From the NCBI GenBank assembly GCA_937894535.1, contig CALBHI010000407.1:1-12269 (forward strand): a DNA stretch of 12,269 nucleotides. The letters run 5' to 3'. Made by a program: the position numbers and the translations under genes. A model generated the notes under the pieces. The model saw nothing but the letters and a program-made list of their open reading frames with translations. It had not been told where the DNA came from and did not search any database. Positions 1-6,562 of this stretch are shown in pieces. Numbering within the stretch: the stretch's first letter is position 1; every line of letters starts with the position of its first letter. The stretch is from an uncultured Verrucomicrobiota bacterium (GTDB taxonomy: Bacteria > Verrucomicrobiota > Kiritimatiellia > CAIVKH01).

Positions 1-2
1 TT

Positions 3-44
3 CCGGCCAGCAACCGAAAGCCCGCCTGGAAGCCGCGAACCTAA
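3..44 (+). CDS. Possible 3' end of an upstream gene (partial)
   Basis: Plus frame 3 is open from the window edge to a TAA at 42-44 and reads PASNRKPAWKPRT. The only support is its position: the stop abuts the 15-bp hairpin at 45, the usual arrangement for a gene and its terminator. Thirteen residues are too few to recognise anything. Plus frame 2 is also open here and continues much further, so the frame choice is weak. Confidence 0.2.
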   Translation, partial: PASNRKPAWKPRT

Positions 45-83
45 CGGGATCGCGACCCCCACGACAGCGGGGTCGCGATCCCG
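45..83. terminator. Perfect 15-bp inverted repeat, probable transcription terminator
   Basis: The arms 45-59 and 69-83 are exactly complementary (left arm CGGGATCGCGACCCC) with a 9-base loop, giving a very stable GC-rich stem. No U-tract follows on the plus strand; on the minus strand the stem is followed by TTAGGTT, which is mildly T-rich. A stop codon TAA lies at 42-44 in plus frame 3, directly before the stem, so the hairpin may end a gene that lies off the left edge. It could equally serve a minus-strand transcript. Terminator is the most likely role; a protein-binding dyad is possible. Confidence 0.55.
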
Positions 84-128
84 GCCGCAACCGAGCCCGA
101 CCGGAACGGCGATCAACGCGGGGTGGGT

Positions 129-296
129 TTAGGGCGCGGGGTGTTGCCAGAGGCGGCGGGGTCCGCGGTGGTCGTGGTGGGCGGGGCCGGTTTCCAGATA
201 GCCGACGGCTTGCGCGACCAGCTCCGCGAGCGGTCCAAGCGAATTGTAACAACCCTGCCGGAGGTCCCGGCCCGGCACCCGCCGCGGTGCAACCAT
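129..296 (-). CDS. Doubtful 55-residue ORF, no recognised family
   Basis: An ATG at 294-296 (minus) opens a 55-residue frame ending with TAA at 129-131. It contains a short amphipathic stretch (PLAELVAQAVGYLETG) and a His/Arg/Pro-rich tail. In its favour, it would fit a layout in which it converges on the hairpin at 45-83 and diverges from ftsK. Against it, I see no Shine-Dalgarno sequence before the ATG, its third-position GC is lower than in the real genes here, and other frames in this GC-rich stretch are also open. I do not recognise a homolog; it may be non-coding. Confidence 0.15.
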   Translation of the reverse strand: MVAPRRVPGRDLRQGCYNSLGPLAELVAQAVGYLETGPAHHDHRGPRRLWQHPAP

Positions 297-299
297 CTG

Positions 300-328
300 T
301 TGCAAGGCCTATGCATTTGTGGTGGAAT
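300..328 (+). promoter_or_regulatory. Candidate sigma-70-like promoter for the ftsK operon
   Basis: A -35-like TTGCAA (300-305) and a -10-like TGGAAT (323-328) are separated by 17 bases; each matches the consensus at four of six positions. The ftsK ATG lies 60 bases downstream of the -10. The -35 overlaps a perfect hexamer dyad, TGCAAC (288-293) and GTTGCA (299-304), with a 5-base centre, which could be an operator. A second short dyad, GTGGT/ACCAC (319-323, 331-335), overlaps the -10. The call rests on consensus matching only. Confidence 0.35.
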
Positions 329-388
329 GAACCACGCTCCGCCCCCGGCATGGCGCGGGGTGGAACCATCAGGAAGTGATTGTCGATT

Positions 389-2794
389 ATGGCGGTTAAG
401 AAAGAAGTATTGCGGTCCGGCTGGCAGGAAGCGGTCGGGATCTTGTTGCTGGCGGCAGGTGCGCTGTGCCTGCTCGGCCTTTTTTCCTACGAGTGGCGCG
501 ATATCGCGGCGCTGAAGACCCCGCCGAACGATCCGCCGGTGAACTACATCGGCCCGGTGGGTGCCTGGTTTTCCTATGCGCTCTTCGGCCTGATCGGCAT
601 CACGGCCTACCTGTTCCCGGCCGGCCTGCTGTACCTCGGATTGGCCAGCCTGCTGAAGCCCGACGTCGGGACCGGACGCCGGGCCGGCTGGTTGAGCCTG
701 TTGTTGCTCGCCGTGGCGATGGGGATGGCGCTGAACCCCGATGGCTGGAACGGGCGGTGCGCCGACCTGAACATCGCCTTTGCCGGTGGCCTTCTCGGCG
801 AAATCATCGCCCAGCGTTTTCTCGCCGGACTGATCGGCGGCATCGGCACCGGCATCCTGGCCGGCACCCTGTTCGTGGTGGCGCTGGTCATGCTGCTGGA
901 GGTACACCCGGCCGTTTTGTGGACAAAACTGCGCGAGGGATGCGGTGCCTTGCGGGAACGGATCGATGCCTGGCGTCGCAGCCGGATGGACCGCAAGGCC
1001 CAGCTCGAGGAGGAGGAAAAGGAGATCGCCCGCCGCCGCCGCCAACTCGAGGAATCCATGAAGACCCCGGTCAAGGTGGCCAAGGCCCAGCCGAAACCGG
1101 TCGCGAAACCCCCGCCGCCTCCGCCCGAGGAGGAACCGGACGACGAGATCATCGACGACGCGGCGGACGAGGTGGCACCGCCTCCCCCTCCGCCTCCGAA
1201 GCCGAAGATGCCGGCCTTGTTCGACCGCAAGCCGAAGGAAAAACCGGCCGAGCCCGCACCCGTCGTGGTGATGATGCCCACCGAGAAGGCCAACGGGTAC
1301 AAGTTGCCGCCGCTGAGCCTGCTCGACACCATCCCGGCGGTGACGAACCGCGACCTCGGCACGGACATGGCCGATTCCGGCGTGATTCTGAAAGAGACGC
1401 TGGCCGAGTTCGGCATCGAGGTCGAGGTCACCAACGTCGAGCGCGGCCCGGTGGTCACCCGCTACGAATTGTTGCCCGCGGCCGGTGTGCGCGTCGAAAA
1501 GATCACCGGCCTGAGCAACAACATCGCCCTGGCCATGAAGGCCGAGAGCATCCGCGTGCAGGCCCCGATCCCCGGCAAGGGCGTGGTCGGCATCGAGATC
1601 CCCAACAGCACCAGCACCACCGTGTATTTCCGCGAGATGGTGGAGAGCGCCTACTGGCAGAGCGGCAAGCCGGCCCTGCCGCTGGCCCTCGGCAAGGATG
1701 TCGGCGGCAAGGTGCTGATCGCCGATCTGGCCGAGATGCCGCACATGCTGATTGCCGGCGCGACCGGCGCGGGCAAGACGGTGTGCATGAACTCGATCCT
1801 CACCGGCTTGCTGATGGCGCGTTCGCCGGACGAGATGAAGCTGATGCTGGTCGACCCGAAGATCGTCGAGTTCTCGAACTACAATACCCTGCCCCACCTC
1901 GTTGTCCCGGTTATCACCGATCCCAAGAAGGTCGCCCACGGCCTGCGCTGGGCCATTGCCGAGATGGAGCGCCGCTACAAGATGTTCGCCAAGGTGGGGG
2001 TCCGCCACATCAAGGGGTTCAACAGCCGGCCGAAGGTGCAGCAGGAGGAATTGTTCGGGGGCGACGCACTGCTGCCCGCCGAGGCCCCGCCGCCGGCCGA
2101 CCAGGTGCCGGAGAAAATCCCGTATATCGTGATCGTCATCGACGAGCTGGCCGACCTGATGATGGTCGCGCAGGCCGAGATCGAGGGCTACATCGCGCGC
2201 CTGGCCCAACTCTCGCGCGCCACCGGCATCCACATGATCATCGCCACCCAGCGTCCGTCGGTGAACGTCATCACCGGCACGATCAAGGCGAATTTTCCCG
2301 CGCGCATCTCGTTCCAGGTCGCGCAGAAGGTGGACAGCCGGACCATTCTCGACGCAGCCGGCGCGGACAAACTGCTCGGCAAGGGGGACATGCTGTTCCT
2401 GTCGCCGGGCGGCAAACTCACCCGCGCGCAAGGCACCTACACCAGCGACGGCGAGATCCACCGCGTGGTCGACTTCATCAAGGCGCAGGGCGTGGCCCCG
2501 GTCTTCGAGGCGGCGATCAAGGAAAAGATCGAGAGCACCGCGGCGGAGTTGCCGGACATGGAGGAGAACGACGACCTGCTGGAACAGGCGGTCGAGATCA
2601 TCCGCCAGACCAAACGCGCCTCCACCTCGTCGTTGCAACGCCGCCTGCGGATCGGCTATACACGGGCAGCCCGGATCATGGATATCCTCGAGGAAAAGGG
2701 CGTAGTGGGACCGGCCCAGGGCTCGGACCCGCGGGAGATTTTGGTGGATCTTGACGGTGAGGTGCCGACGCATCAGGACCAGGAGCCGACGTGA
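389..2794 (+). CDS. ftsK: FtsK/SpoIIIE-type DNA translocase
   Basis: This is an 801-residue membrane-anchored, ATP-driven DNA pump that acts at the division septum to clear and resolve chromosome termini. The N-terminus has several hydrophobic helices (about residues 14-175, the FtsK 4TM domain). A charged, Glu/Arg-rich and Pro-rich linker follows (about 195-305, with two runs of six or seven prolines). The motor domain carries Walker A GATGAGKT (457-464), Walker B IVIVIDELADL (D585, E586) and the conserved stretch SRATGIHMIIATQRPSVNVI. The C-terminal winged-helix gamma domain (about 728-790), which in FtsK reads KOPS sites and contacts XerD, is present and looks intact. I chose ATG 389 over TTG 380: the AGGAAG at 371-376 is 12 bases from the ATG but only 3 from the TTG. 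The gene heads a tightly packed operon and overlaps the next gene by four bases (GTGA). Confidence 0.97.
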   Translation: MAVKKEVLRSGWQEAVGILLLAAGALCLLGLFSYEWRDIAALKTPPNDPPVNYIGPVGAWFSYALFGLIGITAYLFPAGLLYLGLASLLKPDVGTGRRAGWLSLLLLAVAMGMALNPDGWNGRCADLNIAFAGGLLGEIIAQRFLAGLIGGIGTGILAGTLFVVALVMLLEVHPAVLWTKLREGCGALRERIDAWRRSRMDRKAQLEEEEKEIARRRRQLEESMKTPVKVAKAQPKPVAKPPPPPPEEEPDDEIIDDAADEVAPPPPPPPKPKMPALFDRKPKEKPAEPAPVVVMMPTEKANGYKLPPLSLLDTIPAVTNRDLGTDMADSGVILKETLAEFGIEVEVTNVERGPVVTRYELLPAAGVRVEKITGLSNNIALAMKAESIRVQAPIPGKGVVGIEIPNSTSTTVYFREMVESAYWQSGKPALPLALGKDVGGKVLIADLAEMPHMLIAGATGAGKTVCMNSILTGLLMARSPDEMKLMLVDPKIVEFSNYNTLPHLVVPVITDPKKVAHGLRWAIAEMERRYKMFAKVGVRHIKGFNSRPKVQQEELFGGDALLPAEAPPPADQVPEKIPYIVIVIDELADLMMVAQAEIEGYIARLAQLSRATGIHMIIATQRPSVNVITGTIKANFPARISFQVAQKVDSRTILDAAGADKLLGKGDMLFLSPGGKLTRAQGTYTSDGEIHRVVDFIKAQGVAPVFEAAIKEKIESTAAELPDMEENDDLLEQAVEIIRQTKRASTSSLQRRLRIGYTRAARIMDILEEKGVVGPAQGSDPREILVDLDGEVPTHQDQEPT

Positions 2795-3441
2795 CGATGG
2801 AAACGATGGGACAGAAATTTCGCGCGGCCCGCGAAAAGAAGAAGATGAACATCTCGAAGGCCGCCGCGCTGACCCGCATCAAGGTGCAGCACCTGGAGAT
2901 GATGGAGAACGACGACTTCTCCAAGATGCCTGCACCGACCTACGCCAAGGGGTTTATCCGCATCTACGCCTCGTTCCTCGGTCTCGACCCGATCCCGCTG
3001 GTTGAGGAGTATGTCGAACGCCACCTGAATCCGCCGGGCGACGACCGGCCCGCGCCAAAACCTTCCCGCCGTGCTGCCGCCCCCGTACCACCCCCGCCCG
3101 TCATCGAGCGTGACGAGCCGGCAGAGGAGGCGGGGGACATCCCGGAACCTGCGCCACGCCGCCCACGGGAACGCAAACCGTGGAATCCGCCGTGGAAAAA
3201 CTGGCGTCCCGGCCCGGCCATCGCCCGCCTGGCGGAGCGCCTTGCCCCGCTGATCCCCAAACTGTTGCTGGCCGCCGCGCTGGTACTGGTCGTGGTCGGC
3301 ATCTCCCGCTGCACCGCCTCGATGTCCTCCCGTCCCGAACCGGACCGCGCCACCTCCATGGAAATGGATCGCTCGGCCATCCTCCGGGAGCCTCCGGTCC
3401 GCCACCTCGACCTTCCTGCCCCCGAGGAATCCACGCCATGA
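2791..3441 (+). CDS. RodZ-like HTH membrane protein
   Basis: A 216-residue protein with an N-terminal Xre/HTH_25-type helix-turn-helix (about residues 5-75; it includes GQKFRAAREKKKMNISKAA and PTYAKGFIRIYASFLGLDP), a Pro/Arg-rich linker (about 85-150), one transmembrane helix (about 155-172) and a tail of roughly 44 residues. The order matches RodZ, the cytoskeletal adaptor that ties MreB to the inner membrane. The outer tail is far shorter than the DUF4115 beta domain of classical RodZ, so a scaffold role is inferred from the N-terminus alone. GTG 2791 overlaps the ftsK stop and has AGGAG (2781-2785) five bases upstream; ATG 2797 is the alternative. The stop overlaps the pgsA start (ATGA). 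A membrane-bound transcription regulator is a less likely reading. Confidence 0.8.
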   Translation: MTMETMGQKFRAAREKKKMNISKAAALTRIKVQHLEMMENDDFSKMPAPTYAKGFIRIYASFLGLDPIPLVEEYVERHLNPPGDDRPAPKPSRRAAAPVPPPPVIERDEPAEEAGDIPEPAPRRPRERKPWNPPWKNWRPGPAIARLAERLAPLIPKLLLAAALVLVVVGISRCTASMSSRPEPDRATSMEMDRSAILREPPVRHLDLPAPEESTP

Positions 3442-4085
3442 ACCTGCCCAACCTGCTCACGGTCAGCCGCCTGTTCCTTGCCCTGATCATGATGATGTTG
3501 CTGACCATGTCGTTCCCGTTCAGCAAGACCGCCGCGCTGATCGTCTTCGCCATCGCCGGCATCACCGACTTCCTCGACGGCTACATCGCCCGCAAATACA
3601 ACCTGATCACCTCGTTCGGGCAACTGATGGATCCGTTGACCGACAAGGTCATGGTCTGCGCCGCCTTTGTCAGCTTCGTGGAGATCTCCTTCATTCACCC
3701 CGGCACCTTCCTGCACGGGGGCGTGCTGGTGAACGGCGCGAACGTCGTGCCGCTCGTTCCCGCCTGGATCGCGGTGGTCATCATCTCCCGCGAATTCCTG
3801 GTCACCGGCCTGCGCCTGCTCGCGGTGAACAGGGGCATCGTCATCGCCGCGGGCAAGTGGGGCAAACACAAGACGGTCTGGCAGATCGTGGCCATCGTGC
3901 TGCTGCTGATTGGCCTGTCCTACCGCTACGACCTGCTCCGCCATGCCGGCGACGAAGCGCGGGCGGCCTTCGATTTCGTCTTCATCTACGCCGCGCACGC
4001 GGTGGCGGTGGCCATCGCGCTGATCACCGTGGCCTCGGGATACCTCTACTTCAGCCAACACCAGGAATTGATGAACCGGCGCTAA
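3438..4085 (+). CDS. pgsA: CDP-diacylglycerol-glycerol-3-phosphate phosphatidyltransferase
   Basis: A 215-residue integral membrane enzyme that transfers the phosphatidyl group of CDP-diacylglycerol to glycerol-3-phosphate, the committed step to phosphatidylglycerol and cardiolipin. It carries the full CDP-alcohol phosphatidyltransferase signature, D-x2-DG-x2-AR-x8-G-x3-D-x3-D, reading DFLDGYIAR ... GQLMDPLTDK at about residues 37-63. The N-terminal MNLPNLLTVSRLFLA is typical of PgsA, and the remainder is strongly hydrophobic with several membrane helices. Length is near the usual size for PgsA. The ATG overlaps the previous stop by four bases; an upstream in-frame extension exists but lies inside the RodZ-like gene and is not credible. 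Another CDP-alcohol transferase such as PssA is less likely given the N-terminus. Confidence 0.93.
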   Translation: MNLPNLLTVSRLFLALIMMMLLTMSFPFSKTAALIVFAIAGITDFLDGYIARKYNLITSFGQLMDPLTDKVMVCAAFVSFVEISFIHPGTFLHGGVLVNGANVVPLVPAWIAVVIISREFLVTGLRLLAVNRGIVIAAGKWGKHKTVWQIVAIVLLLIGLSYRYDLLRHAGDEARAAFDFVFIYAAHAVAVAIALITVASGYLYFSQHQELMNRR

Positions 4086-4122
4086 TCCGCGCCGCCAGAT
4101 TGATGCAACGAGCAGGAGCACC

Positions 4123-4887
4123 ATGAACCTTCGAACCACCCTCACCCTTGTCGCCACCGCGGCCATCCTGGCCTTGTCTCCCCTGATCGCCACCGCCCAG
4201 GAGGCTTCCGACGGCGCCGCACCGGACGCCGCGGCGTCCTCCGCCACCGAGACGATGACCTGGGCGCAGATCATCGAGGCCGGCGGCGTCCTGATCTATG
4301 TGCTCGCCGCGATGTCGGTGATCGGCCTGGCCCTGGTCATCTACTTCGTGCTGGTGCTGCGCCGCGAGCAGATCGCCCCGGCCAAACTCCAGGACGAACT
4401 GCGGGCGCACCTCGCCAAAAACGATTTCGTCGGCGCGGAAAAAACCTGCCTGGCCCGCCCGTGTGCGCTGGCCTCGATCGCCCTCGCGGCCATCCGCCAC
4501 AAGCTGCGCGTCGGCGCGACCGAAACCAGCCAGTTGCGCGAGACCATGGAAGGTGAAGGTGGCCGCCAGGCCACGTTGATCCAGAACCAGACGCAGTACC
4601 TGCTCGACATCGCCATCATCGCCCCGATGGTCGGCCTGCTCGGCACGGTCATGGGCATGCTCAAGGCGTTCAACTCGGTCGCGCTCGACATGGCCCGCGC
4701 CCGCCCCCTCGCCCTCGCCGAAGGCGTCTCCCAGGCGCTGATCACCACCGTGGCCGGCCTGATCGTGGCCATCCCGGCGATGGTGGCCTATGCCTACTTC
4801 CGCAACCGCGCCTCGCGGTTGATCTCCGACCTTGAAGCCGCGTCGGCCGATCTCGCCGCCGAACTGCAGGAGCACGAATCCCGGTGA
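4123..4887 (+). CDS. MotA/TolQ/ExbB proton channel family protein with signal peptide
   Basis: A 254-residue subunit of a proton-motive-force-driven inner-membrane motor. Residues 1-25 look like a cleavable signal peptide (probable cut after ATA25). An Ala/Glu-rich outer segment is followed by a first membrane helix (about 54-78), a cytoplasmic domain (80-160) and two helices (about 161-182 and 205-226). The family signature GLLGTVMGM is at 171-179. The leading signal peptide and extension are absent in classical E. coli TolQ/ExbB but occur in ExbB-like proteins elsewhere. Start ATG 4123 has AGGAG (4114-4118) four bases before it. It overlaps the next gene, an ExbD/TolR protein, by GTGA, so the two surely form one motor. 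Whether it energises TonB-type transport or Tol-Pal constriction is undecided; the TPR partner downstream leans toward Tol. Confidence 0.92.
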   Translation: MNLRTTLTLVATAAILALSPLIATAQEASDGAAPDAAASSATETMTWAQIIEAGGVLIYVLAAMSVIGLALVIYFVLVLRREQIAPAKLQDELRAHLAKNDFVGAEKTCLARPCALASIALAAIRHKLRVGATETSQLRETMEGEGGRQATLIQNQTQYLLDIAIIAPMVGLLGTVMGMLKAFNSVALDMARARPLALAEGVSQALITTVAGLIVAIPAMVAYAYFRNRASRLISDLEAASADLAAELQEHESR

Positions 4888-5303
4888 AATTCCGCGCCCG
4901 CCCACGGCCGGAATCGCCCGGCTTCCAGATGACCCCGATGATCGACGTGGTCTTCCTGCTGCTCTGCTTCTTCGTGACCAGCCAGCTGTATGCGCAGTGG
5001 GAAACCGAAATCGACATCACCCTGCCGACCGCCCGCACCGGCCAACTGCCCCAGCGCCTGCCCGGCGAAATCATCGTAAACCTGCGCGACGACGGGACCA
5101 CCATCGTGAACGGCCGCGAGCTCGGTTCCGACGAACTCGGCGCGATGCTGGTGAACATCGCCGCGTTGTTCCCCGGCCAACCGGTCCTGTTGCGCGCCGA
5201 CAAGACGACCGATTACGACCATGTCATCCGCGTGCTCGACCTCTGCCGCCAGGCTGACATCTGGAACATCTCCTTCGCCACCGGCGTCCCGGAATCGCCA
5301 TGA
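4884..5303 (+). CDS. ExbD/TolR biopolymer transport protein
   Basis: A 139-residue single-pass protein. A short basic cytoplasmic N-terminus leads into the hallmark MTPMIDVVFLLLCFF (16-30), with D21 the likely proton-carrying aspartate inside the ExbB/TolQ pentamer. A periplasmic domain of about 105 residues follows, with the usual VNLRDDGTTIVNG strand pair and an LRADK motif. GTG 4884 overlaps the exbB stop, and AGGAG (4868-4872) lies 11 bases upstream. The stop overlaps the ATG of the TPR gene (ATGA). Family assignment is firm; TolR versus ExbD cannot be settled from sequence alone. No tolB, pal or tonB gene is visible in the window. Confidence 0.93.
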   Translation: MKFRARPRPESPGFQMTPMIDVVFLLLCFFVTSQLYAQWETEIDITLPTARTGQLPQRLPGEIIVNLRDDGTTIVNGRELGSDELGAMLVNIAALFPGQPVLLRADKTTDYDHVIRVLDLCRQADIWNISFATGVPESP

Positions 5304-6562
5304 AGAAACTGCTGGCGATCCTGCTCCTCGGGTCGCTCGCCGCTTCCGACCGCGCCGCGGCGATGGACAGCGAGGAGCGCCTTCTCTTTGCCAACGGCCT
5401 CTACCGCCGCGGCCTTCACGAATTGGCCATCCCTGAATTCCAGGCTCTTCTGGCCGATCCCTCCGCCACCAACATGCAGGACATCGCCTGGTTCCGCATC
5501 GGTGAATGCCAACGCCAACTTGGCCTGACCAACGAAGCGGCCACCGCCTACGAGCGGGTGATCGCCGATCACCCGGCCAGCCTGTTCGCGCACCGCGCCG
5601 GCTTCCGCCGCGCCGAACTCGACTGGCAGGCCGGGCGGTTGAAGGATGCCGCCACCCGGTTTGAGGCCGTGCTCAGCCGCGATCCGCCCGAAGACATCGC
5701 CGCCGCCGCGCTGTACCACCTCGGCTTGTGCCAACTCGGCCTTGACCGCACCGGACCCGCCGAAACGTCGCTGCGCCGCCTCGTCCGCACCTACCCGTCC
5801 TCCCCGTATACCGGATATGGCCGCGTCGCCCTGGCGGACCTCGTGCTCGCGCGGGAGGCCACCTCGGCGGAGGCGGAGGCCTGGCTGATGGCCGTTGCGG
5901 ACGATCCCGATACGCCGGCTCTCGGCGCGGAGGCCCTGGCCAAGGCGGCCCTGTTGCAATCCCGGGCGGAACGGTATGCCGAAGCGGCCTCCCGGTTCGG
6001 CGCGCTGGCCGAACGTTATCCGAACTCGCCGTGGATCGCCCGCACCCGGCTCGACGCGGCGTGGGCCTACCTGTTGTCCGACCAAACCGAGGCGGCCCGC
6101 GTGCTCACCGCCGATGGACGGGCCGCCGCGACGCCGGACCAAACGCCGGACTGGCTTTACCTCGAGGCCAACATCGCCCGCCGCACCGGCGACGCTGTCG
6201 CCGCCCTCGCCGCGTACGACCGGATGCTCGCCGATGCGCCGTCCCACGCCTTGGCACCCGCCGCCGCGTTCGAAGCCAGCAACCTCGCCTTCCAGCGCCT
6301 CCAGTATGCACGTGTCCTGGAACTCACGCCGATCGCCCGCGGACCGGAGGATCGCGCGTTGACCCTCCGGTGGATGGAGGCCGGAGCCCATCGCGCACTC
6401 GGCCACGACGAAGAAGCCCGCGCCGCCTACCAGGACATCATCGCCACCTTCCCGGACTCGGACCGGGCCCCGGCCGCGGCCTACCAGCTCGCCTTGATGC
6501 TCGAGGAGGACGGCGACTTCGCCGCCGCCGCAACCTCCTTCGCCACCCTGGCCACCACCTAG
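5300..6562 (+). CDS. Secreted TPR protein, N-terminal part, ended by in-frame TAG
   Basis: This 420-residue part begins with a signal peptide (about 1-21, ending AAA) and continues as a helical array of tetratricopeptide-like repeats, so the product should lie in the periplasm. A repeat of about 37 residues is marked by an x-Pro position: H91-P92, D128-P129, Y165-P166, D202-P203, Y240-P241, F384-P385. The TAG at 6560-6562 is codon 421, in phase with this series, and is followed in the same frame by PTHALAADAR and more repeats. The start overlaps the exbD stop (ATGA). Gene order after exbB/exbD matches the position of CpoB/YbgF in tol-pal operons, or of TPR partners of ExbBD systems; the role is inferred from that. 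This is most likely the front part of one 774-codon gene spanning 5300-7624. Confidence 0.8.
   Translation: MKKLLAILLLGSLAASDRAAAMDSEERLLFANGLYRRGLHELAIPEFQALLADPSATNMQDIAWFRIGECQRQLGLTNEAATAYERVIADHPASLFAHRAGFRRAELDWQAGRLKDAATRFEAVLSRDPPEDIAAAALYHLGLCQLGLDRTGPAETSLRRLVRTYPSSPYTGYGRVALADLVLAREATSAEAEAWLMAVADDPDTPALGAEALAKAALLQSRAERYAEAASRFGALAERYPNSPWIARTRLDAAWAYLLSDQTEAARVLTADGRAAATPDQTPDWLYLEANIARRTGDAVAALAAYDRMLADAPSHALAPAAAFEASNLAFQRLQYARVLELTPIARGPEDRALTLRWMEAGAHRALGHDEEARAAYQDIIATFPDSDRAPAAAYQLALMLEEDGDFAAAATSFATLATT

Noticed and set aside
123..515. Plus-strand 130-codon frame before ftsK
   Set aside because: It overlaps the start of ftsK by over 120 bases in another frame, has no ribosome binding site or known domain, and is explained by low stop frequency in GC-rich DNA.
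113..2773. Minus-strand 886-codon open frame opposite ftsK
   Set aside because: It is a stop-free antisense shadow caused by GC-rich codon bias in ftsK; its product is low-complexity His/Arg/Gly-rich without domains, while the sense frame is a complete FtsK.
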